Shown here: positions 7,979 through 16,698 of the stretch, in pieces
How the letters are laid out: each line of letters begins with the position of its first letter
Position numbering within the stretch: the first letter of the stretch is position 1
Source: Desulfofustis limnaeus
GTDB lineage: Bacteria; Desulfobacterota; Desulfobulbia; Desulfobulbales; Desulfocapsaceae
Length of the DNA: 64,000 nt
Assembly: GCF_023169885.1 (NCBI RefSeq)
Contig: NZ_AP025516.1
Location: 2,614,501 to 2,678,500, forward strand
Reading direction: 5' to 3'
Made by a program: the position numbers and the translations under genes
The notes under the pieces: model-generated
Told to the model about the DNA's origin: nothing
Database searches by the model: none
What the model saw: only the letters and a program-made list of their open reading frames with translations

Positions 7979-9066
7979 TCGTTTTTTGGTATCACCAGAC
8001 AGCCAACGTTACCCAGGCGACACGACACGCGTCCCGATTCTTTGCAGCCTTTTTCATCCTCCTGGTGTTAACAACCTCTCCTTCCGAGCGCCTCAATGCC
8101 GCCGAACCGTTGGCCGCCGATCTGGTAACCGACGGCCAACCGATCGATGTATCCAGTTCCCGTTACCGCGAACTCTTCGCCGAACTGCAGCGTGATCACC
8201 AGTTCTCGGAAGAGGAGCTGCAACGCCTGTTTGCCGGGGTTAAAATCAACCGTAAGGTTCTCGAACTAATGGACCGCCAGTGGGAGGCGAAGCCCTACCA
8301 CCAGTATCGCCCCCTCTTCGTGACCCCGAAGACCATCGCCACCGGACGCAAAAAGATGGCGGAGCACGAGGAGCTGCTGGACCGGATCGAAGCGGAATTC
8401 GGAGTCGACCGCGAAGTGGTTGTCGCCATCTGGGGTATCGAGTCCCGCTTCGGCACCCATCGCGGCAGTTTTCCCGTATTTGAGACCCTCAACACCTTGT
8501 TCGACGCCTATCCACGCCGGTCCACGTTCTTTCGCACCCAACTCGTCCATTTTCTGCTGCTGTGCCGGGAAAACCAGATGGACCCGATGCAGATCAAAGG
8601 CTCGTATGCCGGCGCCTTCGGTCAACCGCAATTCATCCCGTCCAGTCTGCGCGAGTATGCGGTCAGTTTCGACGACGATGATATCACCGACGTATTCAAC
8701 TCGATCGAAGATGTCTTCGCCTCGATCGCCAACTATCTGAAACGGTTCCACTGGACGCTCGACGCCCCCATCTACGTGGATATCGGCCCCGAGCTCAACT
8801 CGGCGGAATTGATCGCTGCACTTCAGAAAGGGAGGAAAGGAAAGGTCGAGGTGGCTCTGGTCAGCGCCGACCAGGGCGTCAATCTGCCTGAATCGCCCGA
8901 CAATCGGAAAGTGATCATTGTCGGACTGGAACTCGCCCCTTTCGAAGGGGGCGGTTTTCGCTACGTAGCGGGATATCCCAATTTTCAGGCAATCATCGAG
9001 TGGAACCATTCAAGCCGCTATGCCATGGCGGTGGCGGAGTTGGCCGAGGCCATCAAGGCCGAATGA
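7975..9066 (+). CDS. mltB: lytic murein transglycosylase B (GH103)
   Basis: A 363-residue periplasmic enzyme cleaving the MurNAc-GlcNAc bond of peptidoglycan with formation of 1,6-anhydroMurNAc. A hydrophobic segment (22-35) followed by LNAAEP acts as signal peptide; no lipobox cysteine is seen, unlike E. coli MltB. The catalytic glutamate is Glu156 in WGIESRFG. The SLT_2 domain motifs GSYAGAFGQPQFIPSS and SIEDVFASIANYL follow. It overlaps its neighbours by ATGA on both sides, so DHH-mltB-mltA form one unit. Confidence 0.93.
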   Translation: MIVFWYHQTANVTQATRHASRFFAAFFILLVLTTSPSERLNAAEPLAADLVTDGQPIDVSSSRYRELFAELQRDHQFSEEELQRLFAGVKINRKVLELMDRQWEAKPYHQYRPLFVTPKTIATGRKKMAEHEELLDRIEAEFGVDREVVVAIWGIESRFGTHRGSFPVFETLNTLFDAYPRRSTFFRTQLVHFLLLCRENQMDPMQIKGSYAGAFGQPQFIPSSLREYAVSFDDDDITDVFNSIEDVFASIANYLKRFHWTLDAPIYVDIGPELNSAELIAALQKGRKGKVEVALVSADQGVNLPESPDNRKVIIVGLELAPFEGGGFRYVAGYPNFQAIIEWNHSSRYAMAVAELAEAIKAE

Positions 9067-10301
9067 TCGAGCCCATGCCCCGCCGCTCAGAACAGAACGT
9101 GGCGCCCGGATATCGATGCCTGAGCTTTTTTTTCCGCGCCGTCACCTGCTGTTTGCTTCTGGCCCTGGGCGGCTGTACCCCGGTTCGGGTGCCGCTGGTC
9201 GAGGTGGCAACCAACCACGCTCCGCTCTTCATCGACGACCTGGCCATCGAGGATCTTCTGCAAGCCATCGACCGGCAGATCGTTTACCTGCAGAAGCTCC
9301 CGGCAGAACAGGAAACCAGCATTGCCGGCCATCGCTTTTCCGCAATCCATCTGATCGACTCGTTGGGCTCGTTTCGCGACCTCGTTGTCGGCCAGACGAA
9401 TCCACTGGAGTTGAGCCGACTACTCAGAGAACAATTTCATGTCTTTCAAGCCGCCGGACGAACCGCTGACCACGCCATGCTCGTTACCGGCTATTACGAA
9501 CCGCTCTTTGCCGGCAGCTTAACCAAAGAAGGGCCGTACCGCTTTCCTCTCTACCGGGTTCCCGACTCGCTGGTTGTCAGAACAGACCCGGCAACGGGGG
9601 ACAAACAACCGGGACGGATCGACGCTGCCGGCACCTTCCGTCCCTACTGGACCCGCAAAGAGCTGGAAGACGGCCAGCTGCTCAGCGGCCAGGAACTGGT
9701 CTATCTGCGTGATCCGTTGGACGCCTATCTGATGCACGTCCAGGGGTCCGGTCGCATCCGGCTACCTGATGGATCCACTCATGCGGTGCAGTTCGCCGCC
9801 ACCAACGGCCTGACGTACAATAGCCTCGGTAAGCTCTTTGTCGATCGAGGCATCCTGCCGCGAAATGAGGTATCGATCCCCGCCATACGAGCCTACTTCG
9901 CCGATCATCCGGAAGACCTGGAGGAGATGCTGCACCACAATCCCCGCTACGTCTTCTTCCGCCAGGGCGATAGATTGGGGCCTCGCGGTTCGCTGGGACT
10001 GATCCTGACCCCAAATCGCTCCGCAGCCATTGATCACCGGGTGCTGCCCACTGGGGCCATCGGCTTTCTGTTCAGCAAACGTCCGGTGCTCGACGCCTCC
10101 GGCTCCATCTCCCACTGGCGGCCTTACGGGCGCTTTCTTTTGCCTCAGGACAGCGGCGCCGCCATCACGGGTCCGGGCCGAATCGACCTCTTCTGTGGCT
10201 CCGGCCCCGCAGCCGAAACGATAGCCGGCCATCTCAACGAACCGGGAGAGCTGTTCTTTCTTGTCAAAAAGAGTGCTACGGATTTTGCGTCGCCCCGATA
10301 A
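9063..10301 (+). CDS. mltA: membrane-bound lytic murein transglycosylase A
   Basis: Start at ATG 9063 overlapping the mltB stop (ATGA). Residues 20-38 form a lipoprotein signal with lipobox LGGC (Cys38), predicting an outer-membrane-anchored periplasmic enzyme. The 412-residue protein carries the MltA domain (TGYYEPLFAGS near 145, VQGSGRIRLPDG) and a C-terminal 3D domain with the catalytic-aspartate pattern QDSGAAITGPGRIDLFCGSG. It cleaves glycan strands like MltB but with an unrelated fold. Adjacent MltA and MltB suggests coordinated peptidoglycan turnover. Confidence 0.93.
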   Translation: MIEPMPRRSEQNVAPGYRCLSFFFRAVTCCLLLALGGCTPVRVPLVEVATNHAPLFIDDLAIEDLLQAIDRQIVYLQKLPAEQETSIAGHRFSAIHLIDSLGSFRDLVVGQTNPLELSRLLREQFHVFQAAGRTADHAMLVTGYYEPLFAGSLTKEGPYRFPLYRVPDSLVVRTDPATGDKQPGRIDAAGTFRPYWTRKELEDGQLLSGQELVYLRDPLDAYLMHVQGSGRIRLPDGSTHAVQFAATNGLTYNSLGKLFVDRGILPRNEVSIPAIRAYFADHPEDLEEMLHHNPRYVFFRQGDRLGPRGSLGLILTPNRSAAIDHRVLPTGAIGFLFSKRPVLDASGSISHWRPYGRFLLPQDSGAAITGPGRIDLFCGSGPAAETIAGHLNEPGELFFLVKKSATDFASPR

Positions 10302-10369
10302 ATCAGGTAAGATATTTACGGTGCGTGCAGGTCACGGCAAGATTGAGTGAAAAACACAGAACCGATCTC

Positions 10370-11206
10370 ATGAGACAGAGCGGGTTTCCCATAACCCTCA
10401 CTACAGATTTTGGTCTTCAGGATGAATACGTTGGCGTGATGAAAGGCGTCATCCTGATGATCAACAAGGGTATCCCAATCATCGATCTCACCCATGGCAT
10501 CCCCCCCCAGGACATCCGTCAGGCCGCCCGGGTCATCGGCAACAACTACCGGTACTTCCCCCCGGGAACGGTGCATGTTTGCGTCGTCGATCCCGGTGTC
10601 GGAACCAATCGCCGCATCATCGCCCTCCAGTGTGATACCCTTTTCTTCATCGGTCCCGATAACGGTGTTTTTACCCAGCTCCTCAACAGCAGCGAGTCGG
10701 TTGACGTCTATCAGGTGGAAAACCAAAAACTCTTTTTGAAAAACGTATCCAAGACCTTCCACGGCCGTGACATTATGGCCCCGGTGGCCGCCCGACTTGC
10801 CTCCGGGATGTCAATCGTCCATGTGGGGCCGCGTATCGCCAGAGACGCATGTGCTCTGATCAGCCTTCGGGACCCGATCGTAAAACGTGACGGTATTGCC
10901 GGTGAGGTCATCAGCGTCGACTCGTTTGGTAACCTCAGGACCAATATCACCAAGGCTCACTTAAGCCGTGTCGATCTCGGCGAAAAACCCTGCGTCACCT
11001 TGCGCTCCTACGCCATCGGGTTCTCCTCCGGCAGCTACGAAGACGTCAGCGACACTCTGCCGACCGCCATCATCAATAGCAGCGGGGAACTGGAGGTCTG
11101 CGTGAAAAAAGGGAATGCCGCCCGGCTCTTGCGTGCCGGCCGGGGCGAACGGGTCTTCGTACACGGCCATCGCAGCGGCTGTCAGGACGCCGACTTGGCG
11201 ATCTGA
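10370..11206 (+). CDS. SAM hydroxide adenosyltransferase (DUF62, SAM hydrolase)
   Basis: A 278-residue member of the family related to SAM chlorinase and fluorinase, whose ordinary members split S-adenosylmethionine with water into adenosine and methionine. N-terminal ITLTTDFGLQDEYVG and VDPGVGTNRR are family signatures, and DNGVF and FHGRD follow. ATG 10370 is chosen because it places the conserved strand at the normal distance from the N-terminus; a GTG at 10325 in the same frame is possible, and neither has a good ribosome site. The gene closes the rightward run and converges on aroA. Confidence 0.85.
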   Translation: MRQSGFPITLTTDFGLQDEYVGVMKGVILMINKGIPIIDLTHGIPPQDIRQAARVIGNNYRYFPPGTVHVCVVDPGVGTNRRIIALQCDTLFFIGPDNGVFTQLLNSSESVDVYQVENQKLFLKNVSKTFHGRDIMAPVAARLASGMSIVHVGPRIARDACALISLRDPIVKRDGIAGEVISVDSFGNLRTNITKAHLSRVDLGEKPCVTLRSYAIGFSSGSYEDVSDTLPTAIINSSGELEVCVKKGNAARLLRAGRGERVFVHGHRSGCQDADLAI

Positions 11207-11229
11207 TCGCCGCCGGACGGCACCCATCT

Positions 11230-12498
11230 TTAATGGAGCAGGGCAAAACGCTGCCAGAAATCAGGAAACGATTTTTTTACACAGGTCTCACCGGTAATCC
11301 GCACACCCGGTACCCGCAAACCAGCCAGGGCCATGCTCATGGCCATTCGGTGGTCGTTGTAGGTCTCGATTTCGGCCCCGCGTAGCCCTCTGCCGCCACG
11401 GCCATGGACCACCATTTTGTCCGGATACTCGTCCACCCGTACGCCGATCTTGCCAAGTTCGGTGACAACCGCATGCAGACGATCACACTCCTTGATGCGC
11501 AGGTGGGCGATATTGCTGATCTCGGTCTCGCCCTCGGCAAAGGCTGCCACAACCGCCAAGGTCGGCACCACATCCGGCATGTTGCCCATATCCACCGAGA
11601 CCCCCTCCAGCCCGCCACTACGTTCAAGGGTGATACCGTTTCCGGTCTGGGTAACGGTGCACCCCATACGCCCCAGTAACGGGACCAGCATGATATCGCC
11701 CTGAATGGATAGTACCGGCACGTTGGTCACGGTGACCCGTCCCCCGGCGATGGCGGCAGCCGCCCAGAAATATGATGCGTTCGAGGCATCGCCCTCGATC
11801 CGGTAATCCCGAGCCCGGTATACCCCTTGCGGCACCCGGAAGAAGGAGAAATCGGGAGCCACTTCGACGGCAATACCGAAATCGGCCATGACGCTCAGCG
11901 TCATGGCCACATACGGTTTGGACAGGATCTCGCCCTGCACTTCCAGTTCCGCCTGCTCCCTGGCAAACGGGGCAACCAGCAGCAGCGAGGACAGATACTG
12001 GCTGCTCCTTCCCTCGGGCAGCACCGTCCGGCCCCCGCTCAAGCCGTTAGCCTGAAGGCGCAAAGGCGGACAGCCGTTGCCCTGCATGGATTCGACGGCC
12101 ACCCCCCAGCCGCGCAGCGCCTCCAGCAACGGCGCGATGGGTCGTTGGCGCATGCGCTCATCACCGTCGATGATACATTCACCCTGCGCCAACGCCGCCA
12201 CCGAGGTAAGGAACCGGGTGGCGGTACCGTTGTTGCCGAGGAACACCGGCTGCCCGGGGGCACAGATCGCACCGCCGGTGCCGTCAATCGTCCAGCGATC
12301 CGGCTCCGTCGTCAGCGAAACACCCATGGCACGCAAGGCTGCTGACGAGTAATCGGTATCCTCGCTGACTAGCGGCTCGATAAGGGTCGATCGGCCCGCT
12401 GCCAGCGCCGCGGCAATCAACGCTCGCTGGGTGATCGATTTGGAACCGGGAACAGAGACGGTGGCGGCCAGTTCGGACACCGGTTGAATCTCAATCAT
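11230..12498 (-). CDS. aroA: 3-phosphoshikimate 1-carboxyvinyltransferase (EPSP synthase)
   Basis: Transfers enolpyruvate from PEP to shikimate-3-phosphate in aromatic amino-acid synthesis. The start at ATG 12498 has AGGAG six bases upstream (a TTG two codons earlier is possible), giving 422 residues, normal for the family. Motifs seen are PGSKSITQRAL (Lys20 and Ser21 bind substrate), LGNNGTATRFL, GDERMRQRPI and IKECDRLHAV near the C-terminus. Two-fold related halves are as expected. It follows aroE on the same strand, 87 bp apart, consistent with one shikimate operon. Confidence 0.96.
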   Translation of the reverse strand: MIEIQPVSELAATVSVPGSKSITQRALIAAALAAGRSTLIEPLVSEDTDYSSAALRAMGVSLTTEPDRWTIDGTGGAICAPGQPVFLGNNGTATRFLTSVAALAQGECIIDGDERMRQRPIAPLLEALRGWGVAVESMQGNGCPPLRLQANGLSGGRTVLPEGRSSQYLSSLLLVAPFAREQAELEVQGEILSKPYVAMTLSVMADFGIAVEVAPDFSFFRVPQGVYRARDYRIEGDASNASYFWAAAAIAGGRVTVTNVPVLSIQGDIMLVPLLGRMGCTVTQTGNGITLERSGGLEGVSVDMGNMPDVVPTLAVVAAFAEGETEISNIAHLRIKECDRLHAVVTELGKIGVRVDEYPDKMVVHGRGGRGLRGAEIETYNDHRMAMSMALAGLRVPGVRITGETCVKKSFPDFWQRFALLH

Positions 12499-12585
12499 CG
12501 TCAACTCCTGTGTTTCTTTCTCGTGAACTGTATTCCGGCACGGCCACCTGCAGACCAGGCCGATAGGTGCCGCTGAACACCGGCT

Positions 12586-13422
12586 TCATGGGACGCCGGT
12601 GGCACTCTGTTGGAGCAACGCCTGCCGCATCACCGCCAGTGGCGCGTCGCGCCCGGTCCACAGCTCAAACTGTGCCACGCCCTGATAGAGCAACATCTGC
12701 AGGCCATCGATGCAGCAACAACCGGCGGCTGCCGCCTCCCTGAGCAACCTGGTCTGCAACGGAGCGTAAACGGCATCCATGACCACCTGAAAGGCCGGCA
12801 GTACCGCCGGATCAACAGGTATCGCCGTCACGTTCGGCGTCATACCGACCGAGGTGGCGTTGATCAGGATGTCCGCCTGCCGCTGTCCCGTCTCTTCCAG
12901 CGGGAACCATGCACAATCGAGCAAGCGGGCCAAGGCCCGGCCTTTTTCTTCACTCCTGCTGTGAATGATCACGTCGGCACCGGCCTCGATCAGGCCGAAG
13001 GCAACGGCTTTGGCAGCACCTCCGGCACCGAGAATGGCGGCCCTGCTTCCGGCCAACGGGATCTCCTCCGCCAGGGCCCGATTCGAACCCAACCAATCCG
13101 TATTACACCCGTAGATCCGGCGATCGGTTTCGGAGACGCGGACCTGGATGGTATTGACCGCGCCGATCCTGGCAGCCAGCGGATCTATCTCGTCCACCAG
13201 ATCGAGGACCGCCTCCTTGAACGGGATGGTAACACTGGCTCCAGCCACACCGAGGTGGCGCAACGCGGCAACAGCGGCGGCCAAGTCGTCAGCCGGCAGG
13301 GGGATATAGACCCGATCTTCATGGAGGGCCGAAAATGCGGCATTGTGCATAACCGGGCTCAAGGAGTGACGCACCGGGTTGCCGATGATCCCATACACGA
13401 GGGTCTGGCCTGTGATTTTCAT
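12586..13422 (-). CDS. aroE: shikimate dehydrogenase (NADP+)
   Basis: Reduces 3-dehydroshikimate to shikimate. ATG 13422 is chosen because AGGTGA stands just upstream; 278 residues. Visible are the substrate-binding GNPVRHSLSP (14-23), catalytic Lys69 in TIPFKE, NTDWLGSN with the catalytic aspartate, and the NADP-binding loop GAGGAAKAVAFGL. It is first in the aroE-aroA unit. Copy A of the dispersed repeat begins 48 bp upstream of its start codon. Confidence 0.95.
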   Translation of the reverse strand: MKITGQTLVYGIIGNPVRHSLSPVMHNAAFSALHEDRVYIPLPADDLAAAVAALRHLGVAGASVTIPFKEAVLDLVDEIDPLAARIGAVNTIQVRVSETDRRIYGCNTDWLGSNRALAEEIPLAGSRAAILGAGGAAKAVAFGLIEAGADVIIHSRSEEKGRALARLLDCAWFPLEETGQRQADILINATSVGMTPNVTAIPVDPAVLPAFQVVMDAVYAPLQTRLLREAAAAGCCCIDGLQMLLYQGVAQFELWTGRDAPLAVMRQALLQQSATGVP

Positions 13423-13470
13423 CGATTCACCTGAACAAACCACCTGATGAACGAACCGTCACATAAAAAC

Positions 13471-13607
13471 CCTTGATACCTTGCCAATTCGTTCAATGCT
13501 ATCGTTGCGCAATCACACGTTATCACTGGAATATCTTATAGACGCCTGCGGTAAAATGTTCGTGCGCGCCTCGAGCTTGAACGAACTTCCTAATCTTTCA
13601 AGCTCCC
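13471..13607 (+). repeat. dispersed intergenic repeat, copy A
   Basis: Aligns without a gap to 32067-32203 (constant offset 18596). In the core (13496-13609) 92 of 114 bases are identical, including a 20-base identical run from 13555 and a 16-base run from 13500 that contains TTGCGCAA. Both copies share the inverted pair GTTCGT/ACGAAC. Copy A alone has a 9-bp stem GAGCTTGAA (13573-13581) / TTCAAGCTC (13597-13605). An ATG frame is open in both, but differences fall equally on all codon positions (7, 9 and 6), which argues against a protein. It lies antisense to the flanking genes. Confidence 0.75.
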
Positions 13608-13683
13608 TTAAGAAGGGCGAAGGCTATTCCATCGGGTTACCGGACCATACGTCAACAGGCTGGGAATAACGATGGCGACGCCG

Positions 13684-13953
13684 TCAAGTGGTGTGCCGAT
13701 CACTCTTTTTGTCCGCCATCATTTTCCCTGCCAACCAGCCGAGCAGGGAGACCACCGCCAGATCGTCGACGATGCCCAGCCCGAGAAACCAGTCGGGCAG
13801 CAGATCGTAAGGCGATAGCAGATAGAGAAGCCCGGCTGCCAGCATAATCCGCACCCGCAACGGGGTTGTCGGCTCGATCATCAACCTGAGATAGCCGACG
13901 ACCGGTTGAAAGAACTGTCGCAGCCGCTGCGCCACCGGTGTTCCCCGCTTCAT
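13684..13953 (-). CDS. DUF1232 (YkvA-like) small membrane protein
   Basis: An 89-residue protein with the family's signature block YLLSPYDLLPDW...GIVDDLAV at about 43-66, overlapping two hydrophobic stretches. AGGAGAT precedes the ATG, which lies 6 bp after the pyrD stop, so it is probably co-transcribed with pyrKD. The family is widespread and its function is unknown. Confidence 0.8.
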   Translation of the reverse strand: MKRGTPVAQRLRQFFQPVVGYLRLMIEPTTPLRVRIMLAAGLLYLLSPYDLLPDWFLGLGIVDDLAVVSLLGWLAGKMMADKKSDRHTT

Positions 13954-13959
13954 GATCTC

Positions 13960-14898
13960 CTAGACCTCCAGGGCACCAATCAGTTCCCGGATGGACTGCA
14001 GGTCATGGTCCTGCACATAGGCGCCGATGCCTTCCACCACTTCCTCGCTGATCCTTGGATTGATGAAATTGGCGGTACCTATCTGCACTGCGGTAGCCCC
14101 GGCCAAGATAAACTCCAAAGCATCCTCGGCACTGTCGATACCACCGATACCGATCACCGGGATAGCCACCGCCCCGGCCACTTGATAGACCATACGCAAG
14201 GCCACCGGTTTGATGGCCGGCCCGGACAGGCCACCGATGACATTGGCCAGGACCGGTCGGCGACGTTTCAGATCGATGGCCATGCCGATCAAGGTATTGA
14301 TCAGCGAAACCGAATCGGCTCCGCCGTCCTCGACAGCCCGGGCCATGGCAACGATGTCGGAGACGTTGGGCGACAACTTGACCATCACCGGAACGGCCGC
14401 CACCTCCTTCACCGCTTCGGTTACCTTACGGGCCATCTGCGGATCGGTTCCAAAGGCGACACCGCCCCGCTTCACATTGGGGCAGGAAATGTTGACTTCA
14501 AGAGCGGCGATACCTTCGATCAACGCCAACCGCTCGGTGATCTCCCGATATTCTTCGACGGTGTCACCCAGGATGTTGACGATGACCGGCACGGCAAGAT
14601 TGCGCAGATACGGCATCTTTTCGCTGATGAACCGTTCCACCCCGACATTTTGCAGGCCGATGGCGTTGAGCATGCCACAGGGCGTTTCAACGATGCGCTG
14701 AGGAGGGTTGCCCCGCCGCGGATGCAGGGAGATACCCTTGACGATAACCGCACCAAGCCGATGCAGATTGACCAGGCTCTCGAATTCACGGGCATAACCG
14801 AAGGTCCCGGAAGCGGTCATGACCGGATTCTGCAAGACCAGGGAGCCGATATTGACGCGCAGATCAGGGTACTGCTTTGGATCATTCACATATTCCAT
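13960..14898 (-). CDS. pyrD: dihydroorotate dehydrogenase B, catalytic subunit
   Basis: FMN enzyme oxidising dihydroorotate to orotate in pyrimidine synthesis. ATG 14898 has GGAGGATC just upstream and lies inside the last codons of pyrK (13-bp overlap), giving 312 residues. Signatures: LQNPVMTASGTFGYA, NISCPNVKRGG (substrate loop; the catalytic base is the Cys in this block in class 1B enzymes), VKLSPNVSDI, and GIGGIDSAEDALEFILAGA for the phosphate site. Pairing with pyrK identifies it as the NAD+-linked 1B type. Confidence 0.96.
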   Translation of the reverse strand: MEYVNDPKQYPDLRVNIGSLVLQNPVMTASGTFGYAREFESLVNLHRLGAVIVKGISLHPRRGNPPQRIVETPCGMLNAIGLQNVGVERFISEKMPYLRNLAVPVIVNILGDTVEEYREITERLALIEGIAALEVNISCPNVKRGGVAFGTDPQMARKVTEAVKEVAAVPVMVKLSPNVSDIVAMARAVEDGGADSVSLINTLIGMAIDLKRRRPVLANVIGGLSGPAIKPVALRMVYQVAGAVAIPVIGIGGIDSAEDALEFILAGATAVQIGTANFINPRISEEVVEGIGAYVQDHDLQSIRELIGALEV

Positions 14899-15686
14899 GC
14901 CAGATCCTCCGCGTTGAAAACCGGCCCATCGATGCAGACGTGCAGATAGCCGCCGCCGCTGGCATCGACATTGCAGCCGAGACAGGCGCCCATGCCGCAC
15001 GCCATGACGCTCTCGATGGAGACCTGGCAGGCCACTCCACGATCGGCACAGAACCGGGCCACCTGGGCCAACATCGGCTCAGGACCGCAGGCATAAACGA
15101 CGCCGGAGGGATCGATCCGCTCGCCGTCCAGCAGATCGGTCACCAATCCGGGGCGGCCGTATGAACCGTCGTCGGTGACCACCTGCAGCGGCAGGCCGAA
15201 CTGCTGGAAATCAGGGACCAGCGGTGCCACATCATCTCTGCTTCTGCCGCCGAGCAATATCTGGTCCCGGCTGAGATCCCGACCGGTCTGGCAGATTCGT
15301 TGGGCGAGAAACAACAACGGAGCGATCCCCAAACCGCCACCGACGAGATAGGCCGGTCGCTCGGCCTCGATCCGGTAGCCCCGTCCAAGCGGGCCGAAGA
15401 CATCGAGGGTCTCACCGACTTTGGTCTTGGCAAGCAACTCGGTACCGCGACCAACCACCCGGAAATAGATTTGGATCTGACCGTTACTAATTGCCTGATG
15501 GATCGAAAAGGGCCGGCGCAGCAATGGATCCTTGCCAAGACCGGCACGAATCATGACAAAATGACCGGGTCTGGCATCGGCAGCTATCTGCGGGGCTGCC
15601 AAGGTCAACCTGACCGTCTCCGGAGACAACTGCTCAAACCTGATAATTCTTGCTTTTTCCTGATGTTGGGCCATAATATCTTGCAT
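14886..15686 (-). CDS. pyrK: dihydroorotate dehydrogenase B, electron-transfer subunit
   Basis: FAD and [2Fe-2S] protein passing electrons from PyrD to NAD+. The 266-residue sequence has the ferredoxin-reductase layout: a flavin-binding barrel with LLRRPFSIH, a nucleotide-binding domain with VGGGLGIAPLLFLA, and a C-terminal cysteine cluster CGMGACLGC plus a later Cys (VCIDG) for the 2Fe-2S centre. The start may be ATG 15686 or ATG 15674; neither has a clear ribosome site. It is divergent from the prepilin peptidase gene. Confidence 0.95.
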   Translation of the reverse strand: MQDIMAQHQEKARIIRFEQLSPETVRLTLAAPQIAADARPGHFVMIRAGLGKDPLLRRPFSIHQAISNGQIQIYFRVVGRGTELLAKTKVGETLDVFGPLGRGYRIEAERPAYLVGGGLGIAPLLFLAQRICQTGRDLSRDQILLGGRSRDDVAPLVPDFQQFGLPLQVVTDDGSYGRPGLVTDLLDGERIDPSGVVYACGPEPMLAQVARFCADRGVACQVSIESVMACGMGACLGCNVDASGGGYLHVCIDGPVFNAEDLAWNM

Positions 15687-15735
15687 ACGAAAGGTTTTTG
15701 CATCTCTGCCCGGTCCCGCACGTTACCCGGAAACC

Positions 15736-16524
15736 ATGGAACACTACCTGCTCGGCTATCTTGCCGCCTTTGCCTTGGGGGCTGTCATCGGCAGCTTCCT
15801 CAACGTGGTTATTCTTCGTTTGCCGCAACAAGGGGCCTCGGTCGTCTTTCCCGCGTCCCACTGCCCCCAGTGTCGGACGCCGTTGTTTTGGTACGAGAAT
15901 ATTCCGATCGTTTCCTATCTGCTGTTGCGCGGTAAATGTTCCCACTGCGGGGTTTCCATCTCCCTGCAGTACCCGGTTGTCGAACTGCTCACCGGATTGA
16001 TGGCCATGGCGGTACTGGCCCGGTTTGGCCCGACGCCCACCGCAGCCGTCTTCTTTCTCTTCTGCGCCGCCCTGATAACTATAATCTGGATCGATATCCA
16101 TCACCAGATAATACCAGACCTGATTAGTCTGCCGGGGATCGGAATCGGGTTTCTCTTTTCGTTTGTTTCTTCGTTCATCGGCTGGCAGGATTCATTGCTC
16201 GGCCTGCTCGCCGGAGGTGGTTTCTTCTATTTGATTTCGCTGGGCTATTATCTGATTCGCAAGCAAGAGGGTCTTGGCGGCGGCGACATCAAGTTGTTGG
16301 CCATGCTCGGCGCCTTTCTCGGCTGGCAATCTCTGTTGTTTATCATCTTCGCCAGTTCCGTGACCGGCTCGATCGCCGGCTTGATTGCGATGCGCTCGCA
16401 AAAAAAGGGGGGGTCGACCCGGATCCCCTTCGGTCCGTTCCTGGCGGTAAGCGGGCTGGCATATCTCTTTTTCCGGCCGCAGATCAACGATCTCTTCCTC
16501 TTGTACCTGAACACCCTGAGCTGA
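15736..16524 (+). CDS. pilD: type IV prepilin leader peptidase/N-methyltransferase (A24)
   Basis: A 262-residue polytopic inner-membrane aspartyl protease that trims and N-methylates type IV pilin-like precursors. The N-terminal domain has the GSFLNVVILRLP signature and two cysteine pairs, CPQC and CSHC, of the zinc-binding methyltransferase part. The two catalytic aspartates lie in IDIHHQIIPD and GGGDIKLLAMLG. No pilin genes are nearby, so it probably serves pilus or type II secretion genes elsewhere. Confidence 0.95.
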   Translation: MEHYLLGYLAAFALGAVIGSFLNVVILRLPQQGASVVFPASHCPQCRTPLFWYENIPIVSYLLLRGKCSHCGVSISLQYPVVELLTGLMAMAVLARFGPTPTAAVFFLFCAALITIIWIDIHHQIIPDLISLPGIGIGFLFSFVSSFIGWQDSLLGLLAGGGFFYLISLGYYLIRKQEGLGGGDIKLLAMLGAFLGWQSLLFIIFASSVTGSIAGLIAMRSQKKGGSTRIPFGPFLAVSGLAYLFFRPQINDLFLLYLNTLS

Positions 16525-16602
16525 CCCGCAGCGAGATCCCCACACCGCCAGCTGCCGACTGCTCAGAGCCGATAGGCACCACCACCGCTAGCGGGATGAG
16601 CA

Positions 16603-16650
16603 TAATAAAAAGCCCCCGATCGGCTTGACAGCGCCGATCGGGGGCTGGTT
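16603..16650 (-). terminator. intrinsic terminator of the dsr operon
   Basis: A 14-bp perfect stem, AGCCCCCGATCGGC (16611-16624) with GCCGATCGGGGGCT (16633-16646). On the minus strand it is followed by TTTTTATT, fitting the end of dsrMKJOP; a weaker T-rich run on the plus strand could also serve pilD. Confidence 0.85.
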
Positions 16651-16698
16651 GGTTTTATTCTCTGAGGTTGCGGTCGCTCAACCCGCAACGGCGATCGC

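Noticed and set aside
13481-13669. Small plus-strand ORF within repeat copy A, with a similar 38-codon frame in copy B
   Set aside because: Differences between copies fall equally on all three codon positions and copy B stops early, so no sign of protein-level selection.
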